Positions 61,795-64,000 of a DNA stretch of 64,000 nt are shown here, in pieces (position 1 is the stretch's first letter; each line of letters begins with the position of its first letter). Origin of the DNA: Datnioides undecimradiatus (taxonomy: Eukaryota; Chordata; Actinopteri; Lobotiformes; Datnioididae); NCBI GenBank assembly GCA_008933995.1, contig WARS01000025.1:2835477-2899476 (forward strand), in the 5' to 3' direction. The notes below the pieces were generated by a model. The model made no database searches. It had not been told where the DNA came from and was given only the letters and a program-made list of their open reading frames with translations. A program made the translations under genes and the position numbers.

Positions 61795-62020
61795 ACTCAG
61801 GAGCCACTTCTATATCTGGCCATTTGTACTGAAGCTACAGCAAGGGGATGGTTGGATTATCTTAGCTTAACTTAGCATTGAACAGGGAGCAGTTAGCATG
61901 TTTCCACTGCTCATGCTAAACTAAGCTAACTGGCTGCTGCCTGGTGGTAGCGTCATATTTAAATTACAGATTTAAGTGGGAATGTCAAACCATTGTTTCA
62001 AGTCTTTTAACACCTAATTA
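61795..62020. repeat. Palindromic fish repeat (family B), second copy
   Basis: Left arm GAAGCTACAGCAAGGGGATG, then TATCTTAGCTTAACTTAGCA. Right arm CATGCTAAACTAAGCTAACT, then GGCTGCTGCCTGGTGGTAGC. The arms are roughly inverted, about 61838-61885 against 61910-61952. The tail ATTTAAATTACAGATTTAAG matches the same part of the 56505-56857 copy. Confidence 0.6.
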
Positions 62021-62825
62021 TGTTTTTATTATTATTTTGTTAAAGTTAAAAAGAAAACTTAAAAATGGAATTCTCTGTTCAGCAAAACTCAATTTTCCTA
62101 TTTTTGCACGGAATATGTTTCATGTTTGGGTCCCCAAGAAACCTTTAAGTAAAACTGCTGAACCACCACACACACACACATTCTGACTGAGCAGCTGAAC
62201 AACATGAAAGCACGTGTACACCTGCTCGTCTGTCAGTGATACAAACCAGCACTTTGATCTGTGCTGTTACAGCTACACCCTCACCCCAAGGTACCACGCT
62301 CCTTCACTTGTGTACATTTGCATGGGAACGTGGTCATGTATGTTTACGTGTCTATGTTACAGTGTGTGTGCAGGCACGTGAGTGTGCGATCTGATAGTGT
62401 GCACTCTTATCAGCTGCTATCAGAAGCTTGGATGGGCAAAGCTGCTCTAAAGTGAGTTTGCCTACCTGTTGAACCAGTGTGTGTGTGTGTCTATAAGTGT
62501 GCGTGTTTGTATTACTATGATGAAGCATAAAGGTCCTTTTATCATTGCCAGAATGAGAGACTGGCACTGTCTGGTTAGTGTGTGTGTTTGTATGAGCATG
62601 TGTGTATACAGACGGAGGTGGAAAGCGAGAGGTCAGCGCAGGCTGGTACTCAACTGCTGAAGCCCTATCTTTGTGTGTGTGTGTGTGAGAGAGAGAGAGA
62701 AAGAGAGACAGAATAAGAGGACAAATGAGCGAGACAAAGGCAAATAGCACAATAAAGACAGTGAACGACAAAGACAGACAGAGGATTGTGTATCTCCAAG
62801 TCAGTATCATTATACGAAAGTGTCA

Positions 62826-62935
62826 CGTGTCGCCACAGCTGATTTTAAGCCCCAAGTCCCAAGTCAGGTTTCAAGTCATTTGCTACAGCAAGTCCCAACT
62901 GACTGTTTGCTAAGCCCCGCCCCCCACAGTTACTG
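62826..62935 (+). repeat. AAGTC-rich interspersed repeat fragment
   Basis: Repeated CAAGTC words (CCCCAAGTCCCAAGTC, TTTCAAGTCATTTGC, CAGCAAGTCCCAAC) resemble a dispersed fish repeat; the end is C-rich. Confidence 0.4.
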
Positions 62936-63287
62936 TTGCTATGCTGGTCACCCATTACCTTTTCACAAGACACACGTGTAGTTTAAATTGATAATGGTGG
63001 CAGATTTACCTGAAAATACTCAGTAAACAATGAGTCTTTGCTGGTTGAAATGACAACTGCTGCTTTATTATCTCAACTAGCACAACTTGGGGGAAAAATG
63101 CTGTTTTTGCTGTCAAAGATTTATTGCCTGCACACTCAGGCCAATTAAAGAGTTAGTCAAGTTGTACTTCAAAATGGGAACCCTCTATAATGTTTCTTAA
63201 ATATGCATCGATGGCCACGTTATCAAAACATAATCACCAGTTGTGATTTGACATGTGCCTGTGTGGTCACCATATTAAGGCGGTCAC

Positions 63288-63400
63288 AACTTGTCACTTG
63301 GATGACGCTTTTGTCTAAAGCGATGTAAGTACAACACAAGCAAAGATCTAGATTGGAAAAGCAATGCAGATAAGTGAGTCCAGTAGGACCAAGGTAGTGG
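63288..63400 (+). repeat. Fish interspersed repeat fragment
   Basis: ACTTGGATGACGCTTTTGTC, then TAAAGCGATGTAAGTACAAC, matches a common fish repeat start (GACGCTTTTGTCCAAAGCGA). Confidence 0.5.
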
Positions 63401-64000
63401 ATGATAATACATGTGTATCTGTGGCAAACTTTAACATTAATAATTCACATGAAATAGGATTTGGCCTTCTAATTGCTTAAAAGCAATATGATATTTGTTA
63501 TTTTGCTCATAATTTGCATTTATATTTCACTTTTTGCGTTCTTCATCTAAAACAGGCATCTGGAGGTGCTTCAGTGTTTCTTTATGGGGCAGATTGTAGA
63601 CTGCCCTCATTATCAGTGTCATGCCTGAAGTTGCTGCGTCAGTAAATTCAAAATAGCACATGATAATTCAGGCAGCAAGGTTTTGATTGAGGTCATGCAT
63701 TTTCCACCTGGAGGTATTATTTCACTCACCTTCCTCCCAGCAGCTTTGTGTCAGCAAACAGCATGAGTCATATTTTTTAATGGATTCAAATGATCACAGA
63801 CAAATCATCACTAAAATGTGCGTGCACAGAGAACTATTAATAGCTTCAATACACGAATGAAAACTATTCCCATTCAGGATGAAGAATAGTGTAACCAAAA
63901 AGCCTGTGTGGCAGGTTTTGTTAGGGTTTCGCAACACCTCCACACAACTTTGTTTATAGTCAAGCAAAACTGCTACATCAAGAGCAGAAGCGGCACAAAT

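Larger units (their letters stand above)
53346..64000. other. Region upstream of wnk1; repeats only
   Basis: No exon is recognisable on either strand. In mammals ninj2 is the divergent neighbour of WNK1; I looked for ninjurin-like segments and saw none here. 53400-56100 is AT-rich and free of microsatellites. From 56165 rightwards come a TC array, two copies of a palindromic fish repeat (about 56505-56857 and 61795-62020), GT and GGAGA arrays, and other repeat fragments near 59085, 62830 and 63290. Confidence 0.6.

Overview
This window is vertebrate nuclear DNA, almost certainly from a teleost (ray-finned) fish and probably a percomorph. It has no prokaryotic gene layout. Its coding sequence is a few short exons with perfect GT/AG splice sites inside huge introns full of CA/GT microsatellites, and it carries fragments of interspersed repeats I recognise as widespread in fish genomes. 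The one gene I can support is the 5' part of a WNK1-type kinase (wnk1) on the minus strand. Its first four coding exons are at 48451-47495, 11079-10907, 5960-5740 and 2696-2539. They join in frame into 503 codons: the variable N-terminal region and about three quarters of the kinase domain. The gene runs off the left edge, because the exon that should follow (rest of the C-lobe, PF2/autoinhibitory region) is not in the first 2.5 kb.

Layout by region: 1-2538 is the start of intron 4. 2697-5739 is intron 3 and holds a broken antisense retroviral reverse-transcriptase fossil. 5961-10906 is intron 2. 11080-47494 is intron 1, about 36.4 kb, with no exon I can support; it holds dozens of microsatellites, purine/pyrimidine tracts and fish interspersed repeats. 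47495-48451 is coding exon 1, and 48452-49191 is probably its 5' UTR, starting at a strong splice acceptor. 49194-52844 is a probable 5' intron. 52845-53345 is a CpG-rich island, the best promoter/first-exon candidate. 53346-64000 is upstream sequence with repeats only.

The predicted protein has all WNK hallmarks: the catalytic lysine in the glycine loop (K299), a cysteine where other kinases have the subdomain II lysine (C316), HRD (D415), DLG with both chloride-site leucines (L435, L437), and two activation-loop serines (S444, S448). WNK kinases sense intracellular chloride and osmotic state and phosphorylate SPAK/OSR1, which control cation-chloride cotransporters.

I found no previously undescribed system. 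The observations most worth checking are the retroviral fossil, the hairpin-bearing putative 5' UTR exon and its distant CpG island, loss of the -5 arginine at the Akt-type site near T62, a microsatellite-poor zone around exon 1 and the CpG island, and dispersed copies of a few fish repeat families. No tRNA, rRNA or CRISPR was seen.
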